A stretch of 64,000 nt of DNA, from the NCBI RefSeq assembly GCF_014641595.1, contig NZ_BMIA01000001.1:1240001-1304000 (forward strand), read 5' to 3'. A program made the translations under genes and the position numbers. The notes under the pieces were generated by a model that made no database searches, was not told where the DNA came from, and worked only from the letters and a program-made list of their open reading frames with translations. The stretch is from Dyadobacter endophyticus. GTDB taxonomy: Bacteria; Bacteroidota; Bacteroidia; Cytophagales; Spirosomataceae. Shown piece after piece: positions 17,571 through 25,878 of the stretch (positions are counted from its first letter, which is position 1; the number at the start of each line of letters is the position of its first letter).

Positions 17571-19433
17571 CTAGTTTTTCAGCCAGGCCTCGTTTAGTGC
17601 TTTTTTGGAATCGTCGCCGAACCGGAAACCGTCACCGTCCTTGTAATTGAGTTTCACGGTACCTTTCAGCTCTGTATCCCTACCATTCCGGTTCACTTTA
17701 ACGGTGATAGGGCTTCCTTCATCGAGGTCGTAACCGAGGTAGACGAGCGCCATCAGGTTTTTCGGATCGACGGGAATCCCATTGAATTCCACGAAAATAT
17801 CGTTGTCCTGGATGCCCAGACTTTTGTAAAATTCGTTCTGATTGTCGGCCTCATGGGCGAGTACGTGAGTACGCGAGGCATCGGGTTTAATGTAAATGAC
17901 ATCGTTCCGAAGAAAAACGATCGGCTCGGGGAACGGTATGGTCTGCTTTTTGAGGCCTACCTTACCCACAAAGTCCTCGTAACGGATAGGTTCGCCCATT
18001 ACCACATGTTTATCGAGAAATGCGCCTGCTTCCGGGCCGGCTATCTGTGTAATGACCGGGATCAGCTCGGCGTCGTCGAAGGGCTTTTGAGGGCCGTATT
18101 TTTGAGATAATTCGCCCATGAGCCACAGGAGGCCGCGCTGGCCCTGGGTTTTTTCACGGATCACAATATCGAGACACATGGCAATGAGCGCGCCCTTCTC
18201 ATACACATTCGGGTATTGGGATTTTAACTTGGGGTCGAGGATATTGCGGCTCATTTCGGTAAAAGAAAGGCTATCGGAGTAGGAGTGCGACTGTTCTACT
18301 TTTTTGGCCATCATATCATAGAATGCGTCCGCGCCGATCAGGCCCTGGTTTACCTGGAAAAGGTTGGAGAAATACTCGGTAACGCCCTCATAAAACCATA
18401 AATGCTGACTCATTTTAGGTGCATTGAAATCGAAATAATGGATTTCCTTTGAATGCACTTTCAACGGCGCGATGGTATGAAAGAACTCGTGGCTGATGAC
18501 GTGGATCAGGTCCTTGCTTTTCATAGGATCCCTGAAAACCGCTGTCGTGGAAGCGTTGTGTTCCAGCGCGCCAATGCCCTTGGCGTCATCGTTAGCACCC
18601 GACGACACATAAGTGAGCACCGCGTATTTAGGGGTATCGTTGATTTTTCCCATGAATTTTTTCTGGGCGCGCATCATCTTTTCAAGGTCCGGCTTCAATG
18701 CCGATGCATGGATGTTGCCGCGCTGGGAGTAAATGCCCAACAGCACCTCCATTCCATCGACTTTGAAGGAGAAAGTGTCGGGCGCGGCGTACATGACGGG
18801 GTTGTCGATCACATCGGGATAGCGTGGGATCTGGTACACGTCTTTGCGGGTGTCGGCGTCGGTATCCACGAGCGCGGTCGTGCCATAGAGCGTTTCAGGA
18901 TGCGAAACGGTGATCCGGTAAGGCGTTTCGGTTTGGCCAGTAAAGTAGCCGACAAATCCGGCCATGTTTAGCAGGAAATGCTTCCCGGCCTCGATATTGG
19001 TTCCAGCCGGAGAGAAAATGGTTTTGCTCTTTTCGGAAAAAGGATCGCTTTCCTCTTCGGTGTCGAAAGTGTCGCCGACCAGGTAGGACATCCGGGCGAG
19101 CTTCCGTGCTGGGGAAATGGTGACCGTATTCGAGTCGGTGCGAGTGACGCGTAGCGCCTTGCCCTTTTTGTCAAAAGCCTGAACATCCTGGACATACCTG
19201 CCGTAGTTGGCAATGGCGTAGGTGCCGGGGATGATTTTCGGGAAATTGTAGGTTGCAACGTCGCCGGTTTGCGCGGGTGGCGTTACGGTAACCCGCACGC
19301 GGTCGGCATCGACGTTGACCAGATCTATCCCTACTTCCACTGCTTTGGAGCCGGAAGCAGGTCCGGGTTTGCTGCCTGCGCAGGAATACAAAAGTGCGGT
19401 AAGCAACAGGCCGGGCAAAAATTGTGATTTCAT
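17571..19433 (-). CDS. M61-family metallopeptidase with PDZ domain, lipoprotein
   Basis: A 620-residue lipoprotein (lipobox LLYSC, Cys18). It has an N-terminal beta-sandwich domain, a thermolysin-like catalytic domain with zinc motif HEFFH (His315-His319) and a downstream Glu ligand in WFYEGVTEYF, and a C-terminal PDZ domain (about 500-600, NQNEFYKSLGIQDNDIFVEFNG). This matches the M61 glycyl aminopeptidase family, which removes N-terminal Gly/Ala residues. It is the last gene of a three-gene minus-strand operon, 17 bp behind the beta-barrel gene. Its stop lies 35 bp from the rph-like stop, and no clear terminator is seen between them. Confidence 0.9.
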   Translation of the reverse strand: MKSQFLPGLLLTALLYSCAGSKPGPASGSKAVEVGIDLVNVDADRVRVTVTPPAQTGDVATYNFPKIIPGTYAIANYGRYVQDVQAFDKKGKALRVTRTDSNTVTISPARKLARMSYLVGDTFDTEEESDPFSEKSKTIFSPAGTNIEAGKHFLLNMAGFVGYFTGQTETPYRITVSHPETLYGTTALVDTDADTRKDVYQIPRYPDVIDNPVMYAAPDTFSFKVDGMEVLLGIYSQRGNIHASALKPDLEKMMRAQKKFMGKINDTPKYAVLTYVSSGANDDAKGIGALEHNASTTAVFRDPMKSKDLIHVISHEFFHTIAPLKVHSKEIHYFDFNAPKMSQHLWFYEGVTEYFSNLFQVNQGLIGADAFYDMMAKKVEQSHSYSDSLSFTEMSRNILDPKLKSQYPNVYEKGALIAMCLDIVIREKTQGQRGLLWLMGELSQKYGPQKPFDDAELIPVITQIAGPEAGAFLDKHVVMGEPIRYEDFVGKVGLKKQTIPFPEPIVFLRNDVIYIKPDASRTHVLAHEADNQNEFYKSLGIQDNDIFVEFNGIPVDPKNLMALVYLGYDLDEGSPITVKVNRNGRDTELKGTVKLNYKDGDGFRFGDDSKKALNEAWLKN

Positions 19434-19450
19434 ATTAAGTTAAACAGCGT

Positions 19451-20194
19451 TCAGTGAAACCGGTATCCGATTCCCAGGTTAAGGTAAATATTATGCAGGC
19501 CAAAATCGATGCTCCGGAAGCCGGGCTCCATCAGTGGCGTTAATGCGTAGTTAAGGTTTGCCGAAATAAAAAAGTTGGAACTCAGGCGGTAGTCGGTACC
19601 GACTTCGATACCGGCATTGACCCGTCGGACGTTGTCCGAAAAATCGTACGAAGCGGCATCGATATCCTCCCTTTCGCCCACGGGCGTCTGGTTGCGTATG
19701 TACCCCTCGCGCGCGTCGCCAGAGAACCGGTTATCGAGGAGCAGCGATACAAAGCCACCTGCTTTGAACGTGAATGAGCTGTTGTTATGATAAGTTAAAT
19801 GCAAGGGAAGCGTGAGATAACTGTTTTTGATTTTTGTTTTGACACGTCCGGTAAAATAGCCTGTCACGGATTCGTTCCCGTTGCTGCCCGCTTCATTGAA
19901 GGTCGTATAGTAGGCTTTTACGCGTGCATCCGTGGTCATGCCTTTTTGTTCAAAACGCAGTCCTGTTGCAAGCCCGAATTTTGCGGAAAACCGGTAACCC
20001 AGCCCAGCCTCCACAGTCGGCTGGAATCCCGGATTGTAAGATTCTATTTTCCTGACCGACACCGGTATGCCCACGGGTGTCGCAGCCCCGATCGAGACGC
20101 CCGCCCGAACATTAAGCGAAACTTTTTTCCCGGTCTGGGCCGTAGTTTCGAGCGCAAAGGCCAGGAAAAGGATCAACAGGTGGAGACGTTTCAT
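19451..20194 (-). CDS. PorT-like outer-membrane beta-barrel protein
   Basis: A 247-residue protein with a signal peptide (cleavage near LETTAQTG). Alternating hydrophobic strands and turns (VSLNVRAGVSIGAATPVG, LGYRFSAKFGLATGLRFEQKG, NSYLTLPLHLTYHNN, NFFISANLNYALTPLM) with a C-terminal LGIGYRFH end identify an 8- to 10-stranded outer-membrane barrel of the OMP_b-brl_2/PorT type. Function unknown. It sits between the PCMD lipoprotein and the M61 peptidase with gaps of 18 and 17 bp, so the three are probably co-expressed envelope proteins. Confidence 0.85.
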   Translation of the reverse strand: MKRLHLLILFLAFALETTAQTGKKVSLNVRAGVSIGAATPVGIPVSVRKIESYNPGFQPTVEAGLGYRFSAKFGLATGLRFEQKGMTTDARVKAYYTTFNEAGSNGNESVTGYFTGRVKTKIKNSYLTLPLHLTYHNNSSFTFKAGGFVSLLLDNRFSGDAREGYIRNQTPVGEREDIDAASYDFSDNVRRVNAGIEVGTDYRLSSNFFISANLNYALTPLMEPGFRSIDFGLHNIYLNLGIGYRFH

Positions 20195-20212
20195 CAGGCT
20201 GATTTTGAAATA

Positions 20213-21313
20213 CTATTGCGTTACGATCTTCACGTTGTCGATATACAACTTGCTGCCGACAGCTCCTTCAAAAGCCGCACCGTTCTTGCTGGAAGAAAAC
20301 ACAATGGCGATTTTGTAGGCAAATGCAGACAGGTCGGCTTCGTTAACCGCAGATTTATAATTGAATGTGAGGTCGAATGCCTGATAGCCGGAACCCGATG
20401 TCGCTACGCCGGATGGGAGTTGAGCAATGGCAACCACACTGGGGTCGGTGAGCACGTTGCTGCCGTTCAGGAATGGTTTTTCTGTCGAAGCTTTGAAAAG
20501 CACGGCATAAATATCGCAAAGGTCTTGTTGCGCCGGTATGACCGGCTTGCCGGTTTTATCGGTCACCGGCCCTCCCGAAACGTATTTGTACGAGCCAGTC
20601 AGCCGCAATGGCTTTTTATTGAATGGGATACCGAAAATGGTTGCTTCCAACGGCGCGGTTAATGCTTTTGCACCATCGAAACTACCCAGAAAAAGGTTTC
20701 CCGCAGCGATAGGCATGCCCACGATTGCGCCGAGCGCGCCGGTGGACTTGGTTTCGAGGTAGGCGGCATATTGCCCTTGGGCGGCGTCGGCAGTGCGTTG
20801 GGTAGGGTAGGCCTCGGGTCGTTTTTCCGGCGCAATCAGCGAAAAGCCGCTGTTACCTGAGGCCCAGATATTCTGGTGCTCGGATTCGACGAGTTCATAA
20901 GGTATGTAATAGTTGCCGTCTGGATTGATCACCCAGTTTTCAAACATGAAATTGTCGGGCGCAACGTTTCGCAACAGACTGACCCGGTATTCCTTCTTCC
21001 AATGGCCATCTTCGGAAGTGACTGTGTAGGTCACAGGTTTGGAAAAATCCTGGGGCGTACCGGACGCGGGCTGTATACTGGCGCCCTCCGTAAGGGTGAA
21101 CTGCGGCGTAACGGCCTTTATATTGAGTTTCTCGAAATTGACGAAGGCCGTAACGCTGGTATTGGTAATGGACGGCGGTGAAATCAGTACGGAATCGGGT
21201 AGTGTCATCACCAGAATATCGGCCTCCATATTTTCCGCTTCCGGTTTGATACACCCGGTTACGGTCAGCAATGTGCCCAGAAAGACCAATAATACTGTTC
21301 TTCTCATACGCAA
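20213..21313 (-). CDS. PCMD-domain (putative carbohydrate metabolism) lipoprotein
   Basis: A 366-residue lipoprotein (lipobox TVTGC, Cys near 21). The N-terminal part is an Ig-like segment (VNFEKLNIKAVTPQFTLTEG, TYTVTSEDGHWKKEYRVSLL) of the kind that precedes the PCMD domain; the rest is a beta-sandwich (DNFMFENWV, LRLTGSYKYVSGG, YIDNVKIV) resembling carbohydrate-binding jelly rolls. Such proteins are common in Bacteroidota and are thought to bind or process glycans on the cell surface. First gene of an operon with the barrel protein and M61 peptidase. Confidence 0.78.
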   Translation of the reverse strand: MRMRRTVLLVFLGTLLTVTGCIKPEAENMEADILVMTLPDSVLISPPSITNTSVTAFVNFEKLNIKAVTPQFTLTEGASIQPASGTPQDFSKPVTYTVTSEDGHWKKEYRVSLLRNVAPDNFMFENWVINPDGNYYIPYELVESEHQNIWASGNSGFSLIAPEKRPEAYPTQRTADAAQGQYAAYLETKSTGALGAIVGMPIAAGNLFLGSFDGAKALTAPLEATIFGIPFNKKPLRLTGSYKYVSGGPVTDKTGKPVIPAQQDLCDIYAVLFKASTEKPFLNGSNVLTDPSVVAIAQLPSGVATSGSGYQAFDLTFNYKSAVNEADLSAFAYKIAIVFSSSKNGAAFEGAVGSKLYIDNVKIVTQ

Positions 21314-21462
21314 TACTAAGCATTTTTTTAGTCACCTGGATTTTACCAGCCAGGAATGCAATTCGATTCTGTCAAGCGGATTAACCATACCCGTATTTTT
21401 ACGCTAAAAGCGTTTGGGCATATTTGGTAATTTCAAAGCAGCATCTAAAACGTCCTAAGATC

Positions 21463-22218
21463 ATGAAGTATCAATTCATTTTAATCGTTGCATTTCTATT
21501 GACAAGCCTGGCCGGCTGTACCCTGGAAGACCACGAAATACCCTCTGGGAACGTCAGGATCGTTAAACGCGAGCGGGTTGGCTATGGCGCTTACCGTTAC
21601 ACGCACGATGCGATGAACCGGCTCGCTACCGAGGTTTTCGAACCGACAGTGATGATTTCGCCTTACGACGTTGCTTTCACCGGCTTCACGGCCGACAACC
21701 GGCTGGCACAGGCCGTCGAAAACTTCCCGGCACCGTTGAACGACCTCGGCCATGAAGTGCAGCGGGCGCCCGACGGCAAAATCGAAAGGATCAGAAAGTA
21801 TTGCGTGGGAGGTCCAACCTGCACCTCGGGTATCTGGTATTTTACCTATCCTTTGGCCAATGTGGTGGAAGTGAAGTTTTGGGATAACGGTTCTCTTTTC
21901 AGGGGAACAAATACGTATACCTTCAATTCGGCGGGCCAGATCACGGAAATCAGGCAGTACAATGCCAGCGACGTGCTCACCACCACCACCACACACCTCA
22001 CTTTCGACGACAAAAAGAATATGCTCAGCTTCTACCCCGAAGGCTACCTCACCCTGCCCGCGAGCAATAACAACGTCGTCGATTTCACGGTAACCAACCA
22101 CCTCACTTCGGATGTCACCTCCGCGTCATACGCGTATGAGTACAATGCGGAAGGCTGGGTGACGAAGCGGACGAGGACTGGTTTTGCGGCTGAGGTTTTG
22201 GAGTATGAGACGTATTAG
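21463..22218 (+). CDS. YD/RHS-repeat-like lipoprotein of unknown function
   Basis: A 251-residue lipoprotein (MKYQFILIVAFLLTSLAGC, lipobox Cys19). I use the ATG at 21463 because it opens directly on the signal peptide; an upstream TTG at 21424 adds a charged non-signal stretch. The mature part has repeated strand-turn units resembling YD repeats: YGAYRYTHDAMNRLATEV, NTYTFNSAGQITEIRQYN, YAYEYNAEGWVTKRTRTG. These beta-hairpin units occur in RHS proteins and in small Bacteroidota lipoproteins. No catalytic motif is visible. It is a single gene, convergent with the phosphatase gene 20 bp away. Confidence 0.75.
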   Translation: MKYQFILIVAFLLTSLAGCTLEDHEIPSGNVRIVKRERVGYGAYRYTHDAMNRLATEVFEPTVMISPYDVAFTGFTADNRLAQAVENFPAPLNDLGHEVQRAPDGKIERIRKYCVGGPTCTSGIWYFTYPLANVVEVKFWDNGSLFRGTNTYTFNSAGQITEIRQYNASDVLTTTTTHLTFDDKKNMLSFYPEGYLTLPASNNNVVDFTVTNHLTSDVTSASYAYEYNAEGWVTKRTRTGFAAEVLEYETY

Positions 22219-22238
22219 CCCTGCTGCCCAACTCGCCT

Positions 22239-23156
22239 TTACTCCGTCAATTTCTCTACCAGGATTCTCCGGGCCACTTTGTTTATGCCGAGTTCATTTT
22301 CAATGAACGGCTCCATGCCGCCATAGGTACTGTCGATGGCGTTGAATGTGGCGTTGATGAAACTTTCGTCGACGGTGGAAAGGATTTCGATGGCGTCCAT
22401 ATTCAGTTTCGGTTTGATAATGCGGCCGAGTTTGGCCTTGCCGAGGGTTTTCTCTGCTCGGGCGCGCCGGTAGTAATTGGAAACCATGAAGTCGTCGACG
22501 ATTAACTGCCTGTCGACGTTCAGGATCGAGAGGATCAATGCGGATATAATGCCGGTCCGATCTTTTCCTGCCGAACAATGGTAAAGTACCGGCTGGTCGG
22601 AGCTGGTGATCTGTGTTAAAATGTTTTTCACGCTGCCGATGTTGACAGTAACCGCGTCGGCGTAAAATTTGGCCGTCATGTCCCTGGCCTGCTGTTCGGT
22701 AATTTCGCCGTTGAGCACACGTTTCTTTAAACCCTTGATTTCTCCGGCATTGTCCTGCACCACAGGCGTGTGCTGATAGCGTACGTTGGCAGGTAAATGA
22801 TCTTCTTTTCCTTCGATTTCATGGTCGGTACGGAGATCGTACACGGTGGCGATGCGCAATGCATTGAACCTGCCGAAATCCTCAGTTTCTAGTTTCGAAA
22901 GATTATCGGAGCGGTAAATGAAACCTTTTCGGACGGTTCTTCCATCTTTGGTCCTTAACCCGCCGAGGTCCCTGAAATTGATAGTATTTTCCAAGCCGAT
23001 GTAGCGCGCGGACACGGCGGCAGAGTCGCCTCCACGCGTTGTCAGGTCGTTATAAGCTGCTTTTCCATTGTGTTCCGCCGGGACGCTTACTTTGCAGGAA
23101 AACATCAAACCGGCCAGAACCACAGACAGCCCTAAGGATGATTCATTTCTTTTCAT
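22239..23156 (-). CDS. Exported tyrosine/dual-specificity phosphatase (lipoprotein)
   Basis: A 305-residue protein with a lipobox (LMFSC, Cys21) and the Y_phosphatase3 fold. The N-terminal NFRDLGGLRTKDGRTVRKG motif (about 60-78) and the P-loop HCSAGKDRTG (catalytic Cys194, Arg200) are typical of the LipA/IphP-type bacterial phosphatases that act on phosphotyrosine or phosphoinositides. The N-terminus puts it in the periplasm or on the membrane, so the natural substrate is unlikely to be a cytoplasmic phosphoprotein. Single gene; a 123-bp gap separates it from the permease gene upstream. Confidence 0.9.
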   Translation of the reverse strand: MKRNESSLGLSVVLAGLMFSCKVSVPAEHNGKAAYNDLTTRGGDSAAVSARYIGLENTINFRDLGGLRTKDGRTVRKGFIYRSDNLSKLETEDFGRFNALRIATVYDLRTDHEIEGKEDHLPANVRYQHTPVVQDNAGEIKGLKKRVLNGEITEQQARDMTAKFYADAVTVNIGSVKNILTQITSSDQPVLYHCSAGKDRTGIISALILSILNVDRQLIVDDFMVSNYYRRARAEKTLGKAKLGRIIKPKLNMDAIEILSTVDESFINATFNAIDSTYGGMEPFIENELGINKVARRILVEKLTE

Positions 23157-23279
23157 AATCTGTTGATGCCAATAGAGGAAGGCCCATTCGTTGCATGCAT
23201 GCGATGCCCTATTGAGTCACCAACAGATTACCCTTCAATTAGGTTTGATACCAACCCGAGATTCTTGCTGCAATAAGAC

Positions 23280-25661
23280 TTATTCCGAGCGCAACGACTT
23301 CACCGGATTGGCGAGCGCTGCTTTCAACGATTGATAAATGACTGTGAGCCAGCATATCAGTAATGTTGCTACGCAAGAGGCGATAAAAATCCAAATGCTC
23401 ATGTCCGCTTTGTAAGGAAAACTCTGCAACCATTTGTTCATCGCAAACCAGGCGACCGGAATGGCGATCGGGAAAGAGAACAGGACGAGGCGGGTGAAAT
23501 CTTTAGACAACAGTAACACCACGCTGGCCGCCGAGCCACCCAGCACTTTCCGTACGCCTATTTCTTTCACGCGCTGTTCGGTAGTGAATGTGGCGAGGCC
23601 AAAGAGCCCCAGGCAGGCGATCAGGATCGTGAGGCCCGAAAATGTCGTGCAAATCTTGCCGCGCAACTCATCGGCATGGTAGGCATTTTCAAAATCCTGG
23701 TCCAGAAAACGGTACTCGAAAAGCTTGTCGGGATAGGTTTGCCGCCATTTCTGGCCGATATATTCCAGGGTTTGGGCTGTATTTTGGGTCTTGATTTTTA
23801 TATGGATGACCCCATTGGCCCTGCGGTAAACCATAATCATCGGCTCGATCGGGTTGTACAGCGACTGCTGGTGAAAATCCCGCACCACACCAGCTACCTG
23901 GGTCGTTGGCGGCGGGTTTTTACCGTCGGCTGGCACGGTACCGAGGATAATCTTCTTGCCGATGGGTTCTTTCCAGTTCATCCGTTTCACAGCAGCCTCA
24001 TTGATCAGCACACTGTTGGCGGTGTCGGCGGGCAGTTCGTCTGAGAAATTCCGGCCGGCTATGAGCTTCATACCCATTGTTTTAAGATAGTCGTGATCGA
24101 TTGCCGTCGGTTTGAAACCCATTTCTTTCATTCCTGTATTGGATTCGACCGTGAAAATGATCCTGCCGCCAATATTGCTGACCGGCGCCGACGCGGACGC
24201 GACGCTCTGGATATTGGGGTTGTCGAGTAGTTCTTTCCGGAATGCATTGTATTTGTCCTTGGGCTGGTTGTCCTGATAATCAATGGTGAGAACCTGCTCA
24301 CGGTCGTAGCCCATATCCTTGTTACGCATATAGTTGAGCTGCTGGTAGACAATCCAGGTGCAGATCAGCATGATCAGCGAGATCGAAAATTGTGTTACCA
24401 CCAGTGCTTTCCTGAAAAAACCGCCGCCTCGCGCCTTGAATGTGCCTTTCAGCACGTTGGCAGGTTCGAACGACGACAGGTAGAATGCAGGGTAACTCCC
24501 ACTGACCAGCCCGGTAAACACGACGACCGACAATCCGATGAGCACGAATTGCGGGCTGAGCAACTGCATATAGCTGATCGCCTTTCCGGAAACATTATTG
24601 AAAAACGGCAGGAGCAAAGCCACCAGGATGAGACTCGCCACCAGGGAGATAAGTGTGATCAGAATCGATTCGGTAAGGAACTGTCGGATGAGCGCACCTT
24701 TGAGCGAGCCCATTACTTTCCGCAATCCCACTTCTTTCGCCCGCCGGGCCGATTGCGCCGTCGCCAGGTTCATATAGTTGATACTGGCAATCAGGAGCAT
24801 GAAAAATGCCACAGCACTGAACGTGTAGACATATCCGATATCGCCATTCGACTCGCCGTCGAATTTGGAATGTAAATGAATGCTTGTGAGCGGCTGCATC
24901 TGGTAGGTAATATGAATGCCCATCCGTTTGAAAATGCCGGACATATACTTTTCGTAAAGACCCGGGAAACCGGCTTCCAGCTTTTTCAGGTCCGCATTTT
25001 TGGATAGCAGCAAATAGCTATTGATATAAAACCCGCCCCAGCCGTCGGCATTGCGCTGGTTTTGATTCAGGGAAACTAATGCATTGAATGTAAAATGAGA
25101 GTTTTTAGGCACGTCCTCTATCACGCCGGTGATTTTATACGAGGTGCTGTCGTTGGTCTGAAGAATCTGGCCCAGAGCAGGGGATTTGCCGAAAAAGCGC
25201 TCCGCAACGCGCCGGGTGAGTACTACACTACCCGGCTGCTGCAATGCTTTGGGGTTACCTTCTATGAACTTGTAAGTAAAAACGTCGAAAACAGTGGAAT
25301 CGACGGCGTAAATGTCTTCTTCATAAAACTGGCGCTCACCCTGGCGGAACATCATCCGGCCGTTCGAAAAAAACCTTACGTAGTTCTCTACAAACGGGTA
25401 ATCCTGTTTCAAAGTTTTAACAAGGGGCGGCTGTGTGCTGACCCATTTGTTGACCTTGTCCGGCTCCCGGATGTAGGAAACGATCCGGTAAATCTGCGAT
25501 GCTTTTTTGTGATAACGGTCGTAGCTCAGCTCGTCTACCACGTATAGGAACAGCAGCATGCCGCAGGTCACGCCTATGGTAAGCCCGAGAATGTTGATCA
25601 GGCTGTAAAATTTGTCTTTAACCAGGTTACGAAAAGCCAGTTTGAGATAGTTTTTTAACAT
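23280..25661 (-). CDS. MacB/FtsX-type ABC transporter permease
   Basis: A 793-residue paralogue of the permease at 11888-14311 with the same double MacB-core plus FtsX layout: first transmembrane helix in LINILGLTIGVTCGMLLFLYV, central motif QSARRAKEVGLRKVMGS and C-terminal motif TTEQRVKEIGVRKVLGGSAAS. I place the start at the ATG at 25661 (MLKNYLKLAFRN), because the frame upstream to 25862 is translated heptad repeat (RLSAVGC) and not family sequence. No ATPase domain. Substrate unknown. Confidence 0.92.
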   Translation of the reverse strand: MLKNYLKLAFRNLVKDKFYSLINILGLTIGVTCGMLLFLYVVDELSYDRYHKKASQIYRIVSYIREPDKVNKWVSTQPPLVKTLKQDYPFVENYVRFFSNGRMMFRQGERQFYEEDIYAVDSTVFDVFTYKFIEGNPKALQQPGSVVLTRRVAERFFGKSPALGQILQTNDSTSYKITGVIEDVPKNSHFTFNALVSLNQNQRNADGWGGFYINSYLLLSKNADLKKLEAGFPGLYEKYMSGIFKRMGIHITYQMQPLTSIHLHSKFDGESNGDIGYVYTFSAVAFFMLLIASINYMNLATAQSARRAKEVGLRKVMGSLKGALIRQFLTESILITLISLVASLILVALLLPFFNNVSGKAISYMQLLSPQFVLIGLSVVVFTGLVSGSYPAFYLSSFEPANVLKGTFKARGGGFFRKALVVTQFSISLIMLICTWIVYQQLNYMRNKDMGYDREQVLTIDYQDNQPKDKYNAFRKELLDNPNIQSVASASAPVSNIGGRIIFTVESNTGMKEMGFKPTAIDHDYLKTMGMKLIAGRNFSDELPADTANSVLINEAAVKRMNWKEPIGKKIILGTVPADGKNPPPTTQVAGVVRDFHQQSLYNPIEPMIMVYRRANGVIHIKIKTQNTAQTLEYIGQKWRQTYPDKLFEYRFLDQDFENAYHADELRGKICTTFSGLTILIACLGLFGLATFTTEQRVKEIGVRKVLGGSAASVVLLLSKDFTRLVLFSFPIAIPVAWFAMNKWLQSFPYKADMSIWIFIASCVATLLICWLTVIYQSLKAALANPVKSLRSE

Positions 25662-25784
25662 CGGGTCCGGATTGGGTTCGGAGTGGCTGTGCAAATTTCG
25701 TTCCTGTTTTTTAACGAATTGACTAGTAGTGAAATACGGTGCCGTTTCTGTTCGAAAATGAACGTTTTGGATGCCGGAACGTTC

Positions 25785-25860
25785 GCCGACAGCCGACAGC
25801 CGACAGCCGACAGCCGACAGCCGACAGCAAGCGGCGGTCCGCGGTCGGCTGTCGGCTGTC
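25785..25860. repeat. Six tandem GCCGACA heptads plus inverted copies (hairpin)
   Basis: Six perfect head-to-tail copies of GCCGACA occupy 25785-25826. After an 18-nt GC-rich spacer, TCGGCTGTCGGCTGTC (25845-25860) repeats the same unit in inverted orientation, so RNA from either strand could form a long stem. It lies 18 bp beyond the sulfatase stop and about 120 bp upstream of the permease start. It may work as a transcript-end structure or be a dispersed intergenic repeat. Units are 7 bp and contiguous, so it is not a CRISPR array. Confidence 0.9.
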
Positions 25861-25878
25861 AACCAATCCTCTCCTTTG

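Noticed and set aside
25785..25860. CRISPR-like array
   Set aside because: The unit is only 7 bp, copies are contiguous without spacers, and no cas gene is present.
25662..25862. N-terminal extension of the permease frame through the heptad repeats
   Set aside because: The extension translates the GCCGACA repeats (RLSAVGC-type residues) and has no family similarity; the ATG at 25661 matches the conserved permease N-terminus.
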